Assembly: GCF_001931485.1 (NCBI RefSeq)
Contig: NZ_MSDV01000019.1
Span: 186,001-250,000, forward strand
Source of the DNA: Burkholderia sp. SRS-W-2-2016
Lineage (GTDB): Bacteria; Pseudomonadota; Gammaproteobacteria; Burkholderiales; Burkholderiaceae
Direction: 5' to 3'
Length of the DNA: 64,000 bases
Shown: in pieces, positions 25,607 through 34,982 of the stretch
Layout: each line of letters starts with the position of its first letter
Position numbering within the stretch: the first letter of the stretch is position 1
Notes under the pieces: model-generated
The model's input: the letters and a program-made list of their open reading frames with translations, nothing else
Databases searched by the model: none
What the model was told of the DNA's origin: nothing
Made by a program: the position numbers and the translations under genes

Positions 25607-27169
25607 ATGGAACGGTTTCGCCTGAAAGTGCGGCTGTGGCTCGCACTCGCGGTGATGTGCATGGGCATTCTGGCGATCGGCCTGTGGGGCGCGTACAAGT
25701 CGCGCGAAACGATGATTGCCGATCGCGAAGCGCAATTGCGCAGCGTGATCAGCGTCGCGACGAGCGTGATCGAGCGTTATCAGACGCAGGCCGCCGCCGG
25801 CAAGATGCCGCTCGCGGACGCGCAGCGCGCCGCGATGGAAGACCTGCGGGTGATGCGCTACAACGGCGCCGGCGGCTACGTGGTGATCGAGGATAGCCAC
25901 TCGAAGGTGCTGATGCACGGCGTACGCGCGGAACTCGAAGGCCAGGACATGACCGGCGTGGTCGACCCGAGCGGGCGTCACGTGTTCGTCGAAGGCTCGG
26001 ACCTCGCGCAACGCGACGGCGAGTCGGTCGTTCATCTGCAGTTTCCGAAGCCGGGCTCGACCGCGCTCGCGCCGAAGATCAACTACATGCGCTTTTTCAA
26101 GCCGTGGGGCTGGGTGCTCGTGACCGGCGTTTATGTCGACGACATCGACGCGCTGTTCTATCGGACCCTCGTCGAGTACATCATCGCGATGGCGGTGTTG
26201 TGCGCGCTGGTGTCGCTGGTGATCGGCGTGATTCTGCGCAGCATCCTGCGCCAGCTCGGCGGCGAGCCGGCCTACGCGGTGGAGATCGCGGCGCGCATTG
26301 CCGACGGCGACCTCGACGTGGTGGTCGACACCAAGGCCGGCGACAGCACCAGTCTGCTCGCCGCGATGCGCCGCATGCAGCAGCGTCTCGCGCACGCGAT
26401 CGAGCAGATTCGCGGCGGCGCGACGCTGATCGCGTCGGTGTCGAACGAGATTGCCGCCGGCAACTCGGACCTGTCGCGCCGCACCGAGCAGCAGGCGGCC
26501 GCGCTCGGCGAGACCGCGTCGAGCATGGAGCAGATCACCGCGACCGTGCGCCAGAACGCCGATAACGCGCGCCAGGCGAGCCAGCTCGCGCACAACGCGT
26601 CGGAAACGGCGGCGCGCGGCGGCGACGTGGTCGGCCAGGTGATCGACACGATGCGCGGTATCTCGCAGTCGTCGCACCGGATCGGCGACATCATCGGCGT
26701 GATCGAGGGGATCGCGTTTCAGACCAATATTCTGGCGCTGAACGCGGCGGTCGAAGCGGCCCGCGCCGGCGAGGAAGGACGCGGTTTCGCGGTGGTCGCG
26801 GGCGAGGTGCGCACGCTCGCGCAGCGTAGCGCGGCGGCGGCCAAGGAGATCAAGGCGCTGATCGAGGAGTCGGCCGCGCAGATTTCGGGCGGCTCCGAAT
26901 ACGTGGGCCGCGCCGGCGAAACGATGCAGGAAGTCGTGCAGGCGGTGAGCCGCGTGAACGACATCATGGGCGAGATCAGCGCGGCGTCGGCCGAGCAGAC
27001 GTCCGGTATCGAGCAGGTCAATATCGCGGTCGCGAGCATGGATCAGACGACCCAGCAGAACGCGGCGCTGGTGGAAGAGGCGAGCGCCGCGGCCGATGTG
27101 CTGAAAGCGCAGACCGGGCAACTGACGGCGGCGATTGCGGTATTTACGCTGCCGGAGCAGCGTGCGTAA
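25607..27169 (+). CDS. Methyl-accepting chemotaxis protein with single Cache domain
   Basis: A 520-residue chemoreceptor. In order: membrane helix 1 (~residues 10-32), a periplasmic single-Cache sensor ([44 protein letters not shown]), membrane helix 2 (~190-212), a HAMP domain, and the cytoplasmic signalling hairpin with tip ([20 protein letters not shown] and [14 protein letters not shown]). There is no C-terminal CheR-docking pentapeptide. GAGAGGGATACGGAAG precedes the ATG. Its sensor is the same type as that of the histidine kinase at 50.4-51.8 kb, a family that often binds small carboxylates. Its stop abuts the stop of the convergent SulP gene. Confidence 0.95.
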   Translation: MERFRLKVRLWLALAVMCMGILAIGLWGAYKSRETMIADREAQLRSVISVATSVIERYQTQAAAGKMPLADAQRAAMEDLRVMRYNGAGGYVVIEDSHSKVLMHGVRAELEGQDMTGVVDPSGRHVFVEGSDLAQRDGESVVHLQFPKPGSTALAPKINYMRFFKPWGWVLVTGVYVDDIDALFYRTLVEYIIAMAVLCALVSLVIGVILRSILRQLGGEPAYAVEIAARIADGDLDVVVDTKAGDSTSLLAAMRRMQQRLAHAIEQIRGGATLIASVSNEIAAGNSDLSRRTEQQAAALGETASSMEQITATVRQNADNARQASQLAHNASETAARGGDVVGQVIDTMRGISQSSHRIGDIIGVIEGIAFQTNILALNAAVEAARAGEEGRGFAVVAGEVRTLAQRSAAAAKEIKALIEESAAQISGGSEYVGRAGETMQEVVQAVSRVNDIMGEISAASAEQTSGIEQVNIAVASMDQTTQQNAALVEEASAAADVLKAQTGQLTAAIAVFTLPEQRA

Positions 27170-28657
27170 TCACACCAACGCGATCCCCGCGCGGCTCAGC
27201 AATTGCCGGCTGCGCTCCGACAGATTCTTCATCCGCAACTGCTTGCCGGCCTTGCGATAACGCTCGGCCAGCCCCTGCAACGCGGCGAGCGCCGAGTGAT
27301 CGGCGAGCAGCAGATGACTGCAATCGACGGTCACGCTGGCCGGATCCGCGACCGGATCGAACAGCTCGTGAAAGCGCGTGGTCGACGCGAAAAACAGCGT
27401 GCCGCGCGGCACATACGTCTTGTGATCGTCGCGATGCTCGGCGTGCGCGTGAATTTCGCGCGCATGCTGCCACGCGAAGTTCAGCGCGGCGATCACGATC
27501 CCGCACATCACCGCGATCGCGAGATCGGAGAACACGGTGATGATCGTCACCGCGACGATCACCAGCGCGTCGTTGCGCGGCACCTTGCCGAGCACCCGCA
27601 GCGAGCCCCACGCGAAGGTCTGCTGCGCGACCACGAACATCACGCCGACCAGCGCCGCGAGCGGAATTCGCTCGATCAGCGGCGACAGGAACAGGATGTA
27701 CAGCAGGATCATCACGCCGCTGACGATCCCCGACAGCCGCGTGCGGCCGCCCGAATTCAGATTGATCATGGTCTGGCCGATCATCGCGCAACCGCCCATC
27801 CCGCCGAACAGTCCCGATGCGATATTGGCCGCGCCGAGCGCGACGCATTCGCGATTCGGCTGACCGCGCGTTTCGGTGATCTCGTCGGTCAGATTGAAGG
27901 TCAGCAGCGTTTCGAGCAGACCGACGATCGCGATCAGCACCGCGTACGGCAGGATGATGTGCAGCGTGTCGCGCGTCAGCGGCACGGCCGGCAGGCTCAG
28001 CACCGGCAGATTGCCGGCGATGTGCGCCATGTCGCCGAGCGTGCGGGTCGGCAGATGCAGCAGCTGCGTGAACAGCCCGACGCCGACGATCGCGACCAGC
28101 GCCGGCGGCGCCGCGCGCGTGAGACGCGGCAGCAGATAGACGATTGCCATCGTCAGCGCGACCAGCGCGGCCATCGTCGCGAGCGCGCCGCCGTGCAGCC
28201 ATTGCTCGCCGTGCGGCGTCAGTTCCTTGAAGTGCGCGAACTGCGCGCTCGCGATCACGATCGCCAGACCGTTGACGAAGCCGAGCATCACCGGATGCGG
28301 GACCATGCGGATCAGCTTGCCGAGCCGCAACACGCCGAACAGCACCATCAGCAGACCGCTCAGGATTGTCGTTGCGAGCAGATATTGCGCGCCGTGTTCG
28401 ACCACGAGCGCCACGATCACGACCGCCATCGAGCCGGCCGCGCCGGAAATCATCCCGGGCCGGCCGCCGAACAGCGCGGTGATGGTGCAGATGAAGAAGG
28501 CGCCATACAGGCCCATCAGCGGATTCAGATGGGCGACCAGTGCGAACGCGATGCACTCGGGCACCAGCGCGAACGACGAGGTCAGGCCGGCGAGCACATT
28601 GCTGCGGATGCCGGCGAGCCGCGAGGGCGAACCGGCGAGGGGACTAGCGGTGTTCAT
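27170..28657 (-). CDS. SulP-family anion transporter with STAS domain
   Basis: A 495-residue SulP/SLC26 transporter. The membrane part has the 7+7 inverted repeat with LVPECIAFALVAHLNPLMGLYGAF in helix 1 and GRPGMISGAAGSMAVV in helix 3. The C-terminal STAS domain (TVDCSHLLLADHSALAALQGLAERY) is short. Substrates in the family are sulfate, bicarbonate or dicarboxylates; this one is not resolved. The ATG at 28657 begins the typical N-terminus; sequence upstream in frame is low-quality coding. Confidence 0.92.
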   Translation of the reverse strand: MNTASPLAGSPSRLAGIRSNVLAGLTSSFALVPECIAFALVAHLNPLMGLYGAFFICTITALFGGRPGMISGAAGSMAVVIVALVVEHGAQYLLATTILSGLLMVLFGVLRLGKLIRMVPHPVMLGFVNGLAIVIASAQFAHFKELTPHGEQWLHGGALATMAALVALTMAIVYLLPRLTRAAPPALVAIVGVGLFTQLLHLPTRTLGDMAHIAGNLPVLSLPAVPLTRDTLHIILPYAVLIAIVGLLETLLTFNLTDEITETRGQPNRECVALGAANIASGLFGGMGGCAMIGQTMINLNSGGRTRLSGIVSGVMILLYILFLSPLIERIPLAALVGVMFVVAQQTFAWGSLRVLGKVPRNDALVIVAVTIITVFSDLAIAVMCGIVIAALNFAWQHAREIHAHAEHRDDHKTYVPRGTLFFASTTRFHELFDPVADPASVTVDCSHLLLADHSALAALQGLAERYRKAGKQLRMKNLSERSRQLLSRAGIALV

Positions 28658-29039
28658 GTTGTCGTGGGGCGCGCGAGCGCGCGATGCTGGCGGCTGGCGT
28701 GGGTCGGGCTGGTGGGCTGCTGCGATCGATTGGCCGGGATTGCATGGCATTCCCAGGCATCGCAGCGACCCCGGCTGGCGGCGCACGGGCTGCGCAAAGG
28801 GGGCGTCCGCGGGGCGCGGGCGGTTTGCGAAAGGCGTGGATTTTACAGCAGTACGATGAATATCGCTGGCGATGCAGGCGGGGCTGGCTGAGCGGGCGAC
28901 GCGGGGTGGCGTGATGGTGAGAACGGGGACGGGGAGCGCGTATCGCGTGGGCCCGCTACCCCGTTACGCCATTACCCGTGGCGGCGGCGCGGGACCACGC
29001 GTTCGGCCTCGGCCCGGCGGCCGCTTACTTACGCCTGGC
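28658..29039. other. Gene-free interval between SulP and YSC84 genes
   Basis: A 382-bp, very GC-rich stretch upstream of the SulP gene. I see no gene with coding character and no clear hairpin-T terminator or operator. Confidence 0.5.
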
Positions 29040-29630
29040 TCAAATAATCAGCCGCGACACCTTGGTGCCTTCGAGCGATACCCCGGCCATCAGCCCGCCG
29101 TTGGTCAGCACGAAGGCCTGCACCGGACCGGTCGCGGTCGACGAATCGACCGCGCCGTTCGCGCCGACCTTCAGCACCGCGACGGTCGCGTTGGCGCCGA
29201 CGGCCCAGCCCTGGCTGCGCAGGAATTCGTCGAGCGCCTCCTGGGTCATGAACAGGAACACCAGCGCCTTCGACTGCGCGCCGATCTGCAATCCGAACGA
29301 ACCGGCGACGGTGCTGTAGTAGCCGACCGTGCGGCCGCCGACGCGCAGGCCGCCTTCTCCATACTGACCGCCGACCCAGAAGCCGGCCGCGATCACCGAC
29401 GGGAACACCAGCACGCCGCGCGCTTTCGCGACCAGTTCGCGCGAGCCGTCGACGTTTTCATAGAGACGCGCGAGCGTCGAGTCGATGCCCGCGTTGATCG
29501 TGTCGCGCTTGCCGGCGTTGGCGGCGGGCGAGGCGCTCGAGGACGGCGAAGTCGTCGTGCAACCGGTGAGGCTGAGGCCCGCGACGGCCAATGCAGCGCT
29601 GCCGGTCATGATGAACTGTCGTCTGCGCAT
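29040..29630 (-). CDS. YSC84-domain lipoprotein
   Basis: A 196-residue exported lipoprotein. The signal peptide starts with basic residues (MRRRQF) and ends at the lipobox LTGC (Cys24); a Ser/Ala linker follows. The rest is a YSC84/SYLF-type domain (LVAKARGVLVFPSVIAAGFWVGGQYGEG; YSTVAGSFGLQIGAQSKALVFLFM). Such domains bind lipids or, in eukaryotes, actin. AAGGAAAAC precedes the ATG. Downstream (29631-29970, 340 bp) lie a promoter with direct repeats and no gene. Confidence 0.9.
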   Translation of the reverse strand: MRRRQFIMTGSAALAVAGLSLTGCTTTSPSSSASPAANAGKRDTINAGIDSTLARLYENVDGSRELVAKARGVLVFPSVIAAGFWVGGQYGEGGLRVGGRTVGYYSTVAGSFGLQIGAQSKALVFLFMTQEALDEFLRSQGWAVGANATVAVLKVGANGAVDSSTATGPVQAFVLTNGGLMAGVSLEGTKVSRLII

Positions 29631-29659
29631 GAGTGTTTTCCTTTTGCGTTTCCAACGCG

Positions 29660-29686
29660 TTTTGTACGTTCTTTTTGTACGTTATA
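29660..29686 (-). promoter_or_regulatory. Promoter-proximal direct repeats of YSC84 lipoprotein gene
   Basis: AACGTACAAAA occurs twice at a 13-nt period (29670-29660 and 29683-29673 on the minus strand), just downstream of a possible -10 TATAAC (29686-29681). They lie 30-55 bp before the start codon, so they could be an operator in the early transcript. The -35 is not clear. Confidence 0.4.
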
Positions 29687-29970
29687 GGAGTGTGCGGCGG
29701 TGTCGCCCGCTTGCGTTTGTGCGCATTTGCGTGCGGGAGGTTCCGCACGCCGGCCGCTTGTCGCAGGGGCAACAGCGCGCCGCGGCGCCCATCACGCATG
29801 GGCGCCGGGGTCGGCGCAGCAGGTTGCATGCCCGTCGGCGCGCCGTCTGGGCGGGCGGCGCGCGACTGCGGGCGTGGGTTGGCGAGCGGTTGGAGAACAG
29901 CCCGCGCGCGGCGCGGGCCTTCGGTTGCCAGGCCGCTTTCGTGCTGCTGGCGGCGCTTCCCGCGTTGGCG

Positions 29971-31359
29971 CTACACCGTCGGACGGATGTTCTGGTTGTG
30001 GTGAAACAGGTTGTGCGGGTCGTAGCGGTTCTTCACCTCGACCAGCCGGTCGTAGTTCGGGCCATACGCTTCCGCGATGCGCCCGCTTTCCTCCTCGGTC
30101 ATGAAGTTCACGTACACGCTGCCGAGCGCGAACGGTCGGGTCGCGTCGCAGAATGCGCGTGCCCACGCGATGCAGCGCTCGTCGTCGCGCGCGTCATCCC
30201 AGCGGCCGTGCACGTTCATCCCATACAGCGTGTCACGGTTCGGATAAGCGGTCGCATCGGACGCCGCGCGCTGCGTCGCGCCGCCGATCAGCCCGAAAAA
30301 GATCTCGCATTGCGGCGACGGCAGTGTGTCGATCGCCCGGATCAGCGCGTCGATCAGACCGTCGTCGATCGCGCCGAGATTGTGCGACTTCCAGTAGTTG
30401 CGCGCGCCCGGGGTGAGCAGCGGATCGAACGCCTGTTGCCACATTTCGTACGGCATCGGGCCGAGATGCTCGCCGACCGGCGTGCCGAACGCGCGCACCG
30501 CTTCGACCGCCGCCGGGCCGTTTTCGACCGGGCCGTTAAAGCACATCGCGAACACCAGCACCGGCTTGCCGTGCACGTCGGGCGACAGGAACGGCAGCGG
30601 CGGCGCGAGTCGCGCGACCGCCCACACCGCCAGTTCTTCCGGCATCGCGGGCGCAGCCGCGCGGTATTTCAGTAGCGCGGCTTTCGCTTCGGCGAACGGC
30701 AGCACCACGAGGCCGCCGTAGACCAGCGGGCCGACCGGATGCAGCGCGAACTCGAATTGCGTGACCACGCCGAAATTGCCGCCGCCGCCGCGGATTGCCC
30801 AGAATAGGTCGTCGTTTTGCGTGGCGCTCGCGCGGCGCAATTCGCCGTCGGCGGTGACGACATCGGCGCCGACCAGGTTGTCGACCGTCATCCCGTAGCG
30901 GCGGCTCAGCCAGCCGAAACCGCCGCCGAGCGTGAGGCCCGCGACGCCGGTCGTCGAGTTGATGCCGAGCGGCGTCGCGAGTCCGAACGCCTGCGCTTCG
31001 TGATCGAAATCGTGCAGCGTCGCGCCCGGTTCGACGTACGCGCGTTGCGCTTGCGGATCGATGCGCACGGATTTCATCGCCGACATATCGAGCACCAGCC
31101 CGTCGTCGCACAACGCGCTGCCGCCGATGTTGTGGCCGCCGCCGCGAATCGCCAGCGGCAGTCCGTTGCTGCGCGCGAACTCGATGCCGCGGCGCACGTC
31201 GGCGACGCCCGCGCAACGCAGGATCATCGCCGGCGAACGATCGATCATCGCATTCCAGATATGACGTGCCGCGTCGAACTCCGCGCTGTCGGGTAGCAGA
31301 AGCTGGCCGCGCAGGCCCGCTTTGAATTCGTCGATCGCGCTGCTGGAAACTGTAACCAT
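29971..31359 (-). CDS. FAD-binding oxidoreductase, BBE/PCMH type
   Basis: A 462-residue flavin oxidase. The N-terminal PCMH-type FAD domain has RGGGHNIGG (His76, the usual histidyl-FAD link) and GVAGLTLGGGFGWLSRRYG. The C-terminal berberine-bridge tail is YDPHNLFHHNQNI. In bicovalent relatives a Cys precedes the second motif; here the aligned residue is Asn134, so FAD is probably held by His only. Relatives oxidise sugars, oligosaccharides or alkaloid-like alcohols; the substrate is unknown. The ATG at 31359 gives the normal start. Confidence 0.88.
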   Translation of the reverse strand: MVTVSSSAIDEFKAGLRGQLLLPDSAEFDAARHIWNAMIDRSPAMILRCAGVADVRRGIEFARSNGLPLAIRGGGHNIGGSALCDDGLVLDMSAMKSVRIDPQAQRAYVEPGATLHDFDHEAQAFGLATPLGINSTTGVAGLTLGGGFGWLSRRYGMTVDNLVGADVVTADGELRRASATQNDDLFWAIRGGGGNFGVVTQFEFALHPVGPLVYGGLVVLPFAEAKAALLKYRAAAPAMPEELAVWAVARLAPPLPFLSPDVHGKPVLVFAMCFNGPVENGPAAVEAVRAFGTPVGEHLGPMPYEMWQQAFDPLLTPGARNYWKSHNLGAIDDGLIDALIRAIDTLPSPQCEIFFGLIGGATQRAASDATAYPNRDTLYGMNVHGRWDDARDDERCIAWARAFCDATRPFALGSVYVNFMTEEESGRIAEAYGPNYDRLVEVKNRYDPHNLFHHNQNIRPTV

Positions 31360-32393
31360 GGTGTACCTCGTCGAAGAGAAGAAGACGCTCGCGGGAAAGT
31401 AATCAGCAGACCAGACTAAATGGCGGGAGATGCGTGTAAGCGATTCGAGAGCTTGGACTGCGTCCAGTAAACGGGGCGGCGCGCCGAAGTCAAACGCTGG
31501 TATACCCGCAGCCGCGGGCGATCCCGCGCGAGTGCGCATCCGGCCGGCTTGCGGAGCCTGTGCGGTTGCCGTGCCGCTGCGCGTGGCCGCCGATGGTGGA
31601 AGCACTCCGGAAATAGCAGTGTTGGTTGTGCGCGGTGCTGGTGGTCGGGCCGCAACACTTTGCGCTGCGCGCGCGGCCGGCGCAGTGGCTGTTTTTTTGG
31701 GCGCGGCGCGGGCGGCGCGCGCGTTCGAGGCGCCCCGCGAGTGTGGGCCAACGCACATCACATGACGGGTTTTTTATCCGCATCGCCATTAATTGCCGGC
31801 GCGCGGCGATATGCGCGCGCGTTTCGACGTTTTTGTCTGCGCTGTCTGTGGGATTGCGATCATTGGCTTTTCCCGTTTTATTTTTTATGTGCGGAAAAGC
31901 ACATGAATTAAACCGGCGTTCGATAAATCGACGATTTCATCCGGGGGAAAGCCTGGTTGAATAGAAGCGATTGATTCGATTGCTGCGGTGCGGATAGTTT
32001 TAATCGAATGTATGAAGATAGTTTTGCGTGGCTTTTTCAGCCGATGTTGCGATTAACGATGCCGGATTGCCCGCTGGCGGCGCTCGCGTGAGCGGCGCGG
32101 CGCTATTGCATTGCGTGGGCTAGCGCACGGTCGCGCAGTTGCGCTACGCATAACTTCAACGTCCATCAAGCCTTGCTGTGTCGCGCTATCGGTGAAGCGC
32201 GCGTACAGCCAGCCGATTCTCTCGAATTACGCCAAATCGGACCGGGGATTTTCCGCGAGAGAAGAGTGGAGTGCGACGGGGTTAATTCGCGCGAAGCGAA
32301 GTCGGCGGGCTTCGAGTTTTCGTTTTCCCTTTCAGTGGAGATCTGACTCGTTATTGGACCGGTCGTTAAGGACGAAATAATTAGGAGAAGGAA
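31360..32393. other. 1-kb gene-free interval upstream of the repeat-protein gene
   Basis: The first 400 bp are GC-rich. From about 31780 to 32390 the sequence becomes clearly AT-richer than the rest of the window, with TTTTATTTTTTATG and similar tracts. Short open frames exist on both strands, but none has a ribosome site plus protein-like composition. The AT-rich half is probably the regulatory region of the repeat-protein gene and could bind H-NS-type proteins. Confidence 0.5.
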
Positions 32394-34691
32394 ATGAAAA
32401 AGCAACGCGGGGATGCGTGGATATTGGGGACACGCAGAGCGGCTTTGGCCGTGGCAGTCAGTCTTTATGCGGCGATGGCGGGCGCGCAAACCACGACAGC
32501 GGGCGCCGACGGCGAGGCCGCCAATTCGAATGTGATGGTCGTTGCTCAGGCGCGCGGCGGTTGCCCGTCGGGCGGCGGCCCCGGCTGCACGTCGCAGGGA
32601 GGCGCCACGCCTGGGAGCAGCGCCACGGCGGTTGCGGCGGCGCTCGGCGGGAACTCGTCGGCGGGCGCCGGCGCGGGCGCGGGCAATGGGAATAGTTCGG
32701 CGAACTCAGGATCGGGCGGAGTGGGTTCGGGCGATAACGGCGGGAGCGGTGGCAGTGGCGCCGGTGGCGGTGACAGCGGCGGTGATAACGGGTCGGGAAA
32801 GGGCGGTAGCGGTGGTGATGGTGGCGGTAATAACGGTGGTGATGGCGGCGGTGATGGTGGTAGTGGTGGGGATGGTGGCGGCGATAACGGTGGCGGTGAT
32901 GGCGGGCATGGTGGACATCATGGCCACGGTCATGGCGGTGACGGCGATGGCGGTCATGGTCATGGTCATGGCGGCGATGGTGACGGTGGTCATGGAGACG
33001 GCGGTCACGGCCATGGTCATGGTGGTGATGGTGACGGTGGTCATGGAGATGGTGGTCACGGCCATGGTCATGGTGGTGGTGACGGCGACGGTGGTCATGG
33101 CCACGGCGGTGACGGTGACGGTGGTCATGGAGACGGCGGTCACGGCCATGGTCATGGTGGTGACGGCGACGGCGGTCATGGCCACGGCGGTGATGGTGAC
33201 GGTGGTCATGGAGATGGCGGTCATGGCCATAGCGGCGGTGACGGCGGCCATGGAGATGGCGGTCATGGCCATAGCGGCGGTGACGGCGGCCACGGTGATG
33301 GTGGTCATGGTCACAGCGGTGACGGTGACGGCGGCCATGGAGATGGCGGTCATGGTCACAGCGGCGATGGTGACGGCGGCCACGGAGATGGCGGTCATGG
33401 CCATAGCGGCGGCGATGGCGGCCACGGCGACGGCGGTCATGGTCACAGCGGCGATGGTGATGGCGGCCACGGCGACGGTGGTCATGGCCACAGCGGCGGC
33501 GATGGCGGTCACGGCGACGGCGGTCAAGGTCACGGCGGCGATGGTGATGGCGGCCACGGCGACGGTGGTCATGGCCACAGCGGCGACGGTGGTCATGGCC
33601 ACAGCGGCGGCGATGGCGGCCACGGCGACGGTGGTCAAGGCCACAGCGGCGGCGATGGCGGCCACGGCGACGGCGGTCAAGGCCACAGCGGCGGTGACGG
33701 TGGTCACGGCGACGGCGGTCAAGGTCACAGCGGCGGCGATGGCGGCCACGGCGACGGCGGTCAAGGTCACAGCGGTGGTGACGGTGGTCACGGCAACAGC
33801 GGCAATGGCGACGGTGGCCACGGCAATGGCGGCCAAGGTGATGGTGGCCATGGCCACAGCGGTGGTCCGGGCAGCGGCGGGAACGGTGGAGACGGTGGTG
33901 GCCAAGGCAACAGCGGCCACGGTGGAAATGGTGGCGAGGGCAGCGGCGGCCACGGTGGCGGCCAAGGCAACGGTTCCGGCGGCGGAGGTCAAGGCGGTAA
34001 CGGCGGCGGCCAAGGCAACGGCGGTTCCGGCGGCGGAGGCCAAGGCGGCAGCGGCGGCGGCCAAGGCAACGGTGGTGCCGGAGGCGGAGGCCAAGGCGGC
34101 CACGGCGGTGGCCAGGGCAATGGCGGTTCCGGCGGTGGAGGCCAAGGCGGTAGCGGCGGCGGCCAGGGCAACGGCGGCGCCGGCGGCGGAGGCCAAGGCG
34201 GCCACGGCGGCGGCCAGGGCAATGGCGGTTCCGGCGGCGGAGGCCAAGGCGGTAACGGCGGCGGCCAAGGCAACGGCGGTGCCGGTGCAGGCGGCGGAGG
34301 CCAAGGCGGCCACGGCGGTGGCCAGGGCAACGGCGGTCCCGGAGGCGGAGGCCAGGGCGGTAACGGTGGCGGCCAGGGCAACGGCGGTCCCGGCGGAGGC
34401 CAGGGCGGCAATGGCGGTCACGGTGGCCATGGCGGTCACGGTGGTCCGGGCAACGGCGGAGGCCAAGGCGGCAACGGTGGCGGCCAAGGCAACGGCGGCC
34501 CTGGCGGCCCGGGCGGAGGCCAAGGCAACGGCGGTCCCGGCAACGGTGGCAATGGCGGCCACGGTGGAGGCTTCGGCGGCGGCTTCGGTGGCTTCGGCAA
34601 CGGCGGTCGCGGAGGCGGTTTCGGCGGCTTCGGCAACGGTGGCCACGGCGGTGGCGGCTACGGCGGCGGCCACGGCGGCAGCAACCACTAA
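32394..34691 (+). CDS. Exported Gly/His/Asp-rich repeat protein, function unknown
   Basis: A 765-residue low-complexity protein. AGGAGAAGGAA precedes the ATG. A signal peptide (to about residue 31, cleavage AGA-QTT) leads to a ~75-residue Ala/Ser/Gly region with two Cys (57, 65). A Gly/Asp/Ser region (~105-170) follows. Residues 172-488 are His-rich 14-15-mers of the type GGDGGHGDGGHGHS, with about 64 His by my count. Residues 489-720 are Gly/Gln/Asn repeats (GGQGGNGGGQGNGG), and the end is GGFGGFGNGG-like. It has no enzymatic motif. His plus Asp suggests binding of Zn, Cu or Ni, or a flexible surface or matrix coat; both are inference. A start codon, ribosome site and clean signal peptide make it a real gene despite the repeats. 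Confidence 0.8.
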   Translation: MKKQRGDAWILGTRRAALAVAVSLYAAMAGAQTTTAGADGEAANSNVMVVAQARGGCPSGGGPGCTSQGGATPGSSATAVAAALGGNSSAGAGAGAGNGNSSANSGSGGVGSGDNGGSGGSGAGGGDSGGDNGSGKGGSGGDGGGNNGGDGGGDGGSGGDGGGDNGGGDGGHGGHHGHGHGGDGDGGHGHGHGGDGDGGHGDGGHGHGHGGDGDGGHGDGGHGHGHGGGDGDGGHGHGGDGDGGHGDGGHGHGHGGDGDGGHGHGGDGDGGHGDGGHGHSGGDGGHGDGGHGHSGGDGGHGDGGHGHSGDGDGGHGDGGHGHSGDGDGGHGDGGHGHSGGDGGHGDGGHGHSGDGDGGHGDGGHGHSGGDGGHGDGGQGHGGDGDGGHGDGGHGHSGDGGHGHSGGDGGHGDGGQGHSGGDGGHGDGGQGHSGGDGGHGDGGQGHSGGDGGHGDGGQGHSGGDGGHGNSGNGDGGHGNGGQGDGGHGHSGGPGSGGNGGDGGGQGNSGHGGNGGEGSGGHGGGQGNGSGGGGQGGNGGGQGNGGSGGGGQGGSGGGQGNGGAGGGGQGGHGGGQGNGGSGGGGQGGSGGGQGNGGAGGGGQGGHGGGQGNGGSGGGGQGGNGGGQGNGGAGAGGGGQGGHGGGQGNGGPGGGGQGGNGGGQGNGGPGGGQGGNGGHGGHGGHGGPGNGGGQGGNGGGQGNGGPGGPGGGQGNGGPGNGGNGGHGGGFGGGFGGFGNGGRGGGFGGFGNGGHGGGGYGGGHGGSNH
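32907..33857 (+). repeat. 42/45-nt repeat block encoding His/Asp/Gly units
   Basis: Tandem 42- and 45-nt units coding for GGDGGHGDGGHGHS or its one-residue-longer variant GDGDGGHGDGGHGHS. Early units have HGHGHGG, middle units HGHS, and late units replace one His by Gln (GGQGHS). The graded change suggests expansion by unequal exchange followed by drift. Confidence 0.85.
33858..34553 (+). repeat. Gly/Gln/Asn repeat block
   Basis: Repeats coding for variants of GGGGQGGNGGGQGNGGSG with Ser, Ala, Pro or His at the variable position. They form a second repeat class joined to the His block within one reading frame. Confidence 0.8.
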
Positions 34692-34699
34692 CCGGTGTA

Positions 34700-34763
34700 C
34701 CGGAAGCCCCCTGCATCCCGGGGCTTCCGGCGAACGCGGAGACCGGCGCAAGCCGGCCTCCGC
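34700..34763 (+). terminator. Two tandem hairpins after the repeat-protein gene
   Basis: Hairpin 1: CCGGAAGCCCC/GGGGCTTCCGG, 11 bp, 9-nt loop (34700-34730). Hairpin 2: GCGGAG-A-CCGGC/GCCGG-C-CTCCGC with a GCAA tetraloop (34736-34763). Neither is followed by a T-run, so they may stabilise the 3' end or pause polymerase rather than terminate alone. Confidence 0.6.
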
Positions 34764-34808
34764 GCCACTCCACCCAGAGCAGCGCGGCAATCAGACTGCG
34801 GCAACGGC

Positions 34809-34952
34809 AGCACCAAAAGAACGACCGAACAAAGCATCGAAAGAAGTACCGAACGAGGTACCAAACGAAGTACCAAGCAAAGTACTAAAAGAACGACCAA
34901 AAGAAGTCCTAAAAGAATCACTCAATACAGCACCCAAAGCAGTCCGAACCAG
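34809..34952 (+). repeat. Twelve imperfect 12-nt tandem repeats
   Basis: Twelve consecutive 12-nt units near the consensus AGTACCAAAAGA (for example AGTACCGAACGA, GGTACCAAACGA, AGTACCAAGCAA). They are purine-rich on this strand and unlike surrounding GC-rich DNA. Two plus-strand frames are open across them (SerThrLysArg-like tetrapeptides), but no start with a ribosome site is linked. They lie between the repeat-protein gene and pdeM. Confidence 0.75.
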
Positions 34953-34982
34953 TCATCCATGTGGACGGCCGCGCCCGTCCAC

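Noticed and set aside
31430..31765. A 111-codon Ala-rich frame before the repeat protein
   Set aside because: No ribosome site, overlapping frames on both strands, no domain that I recognise.
32354..32383. Promoter TTGGAC-N18-TAATTA for the repeat protein
   Set aside because: The start of transcription would fall in the ribosome site, so this promoter cannot serve the gene.
32907..33857. CRISPR-like array
   Set aside because: 42/45-nt units are contiguous coding repeats without unique spacers.
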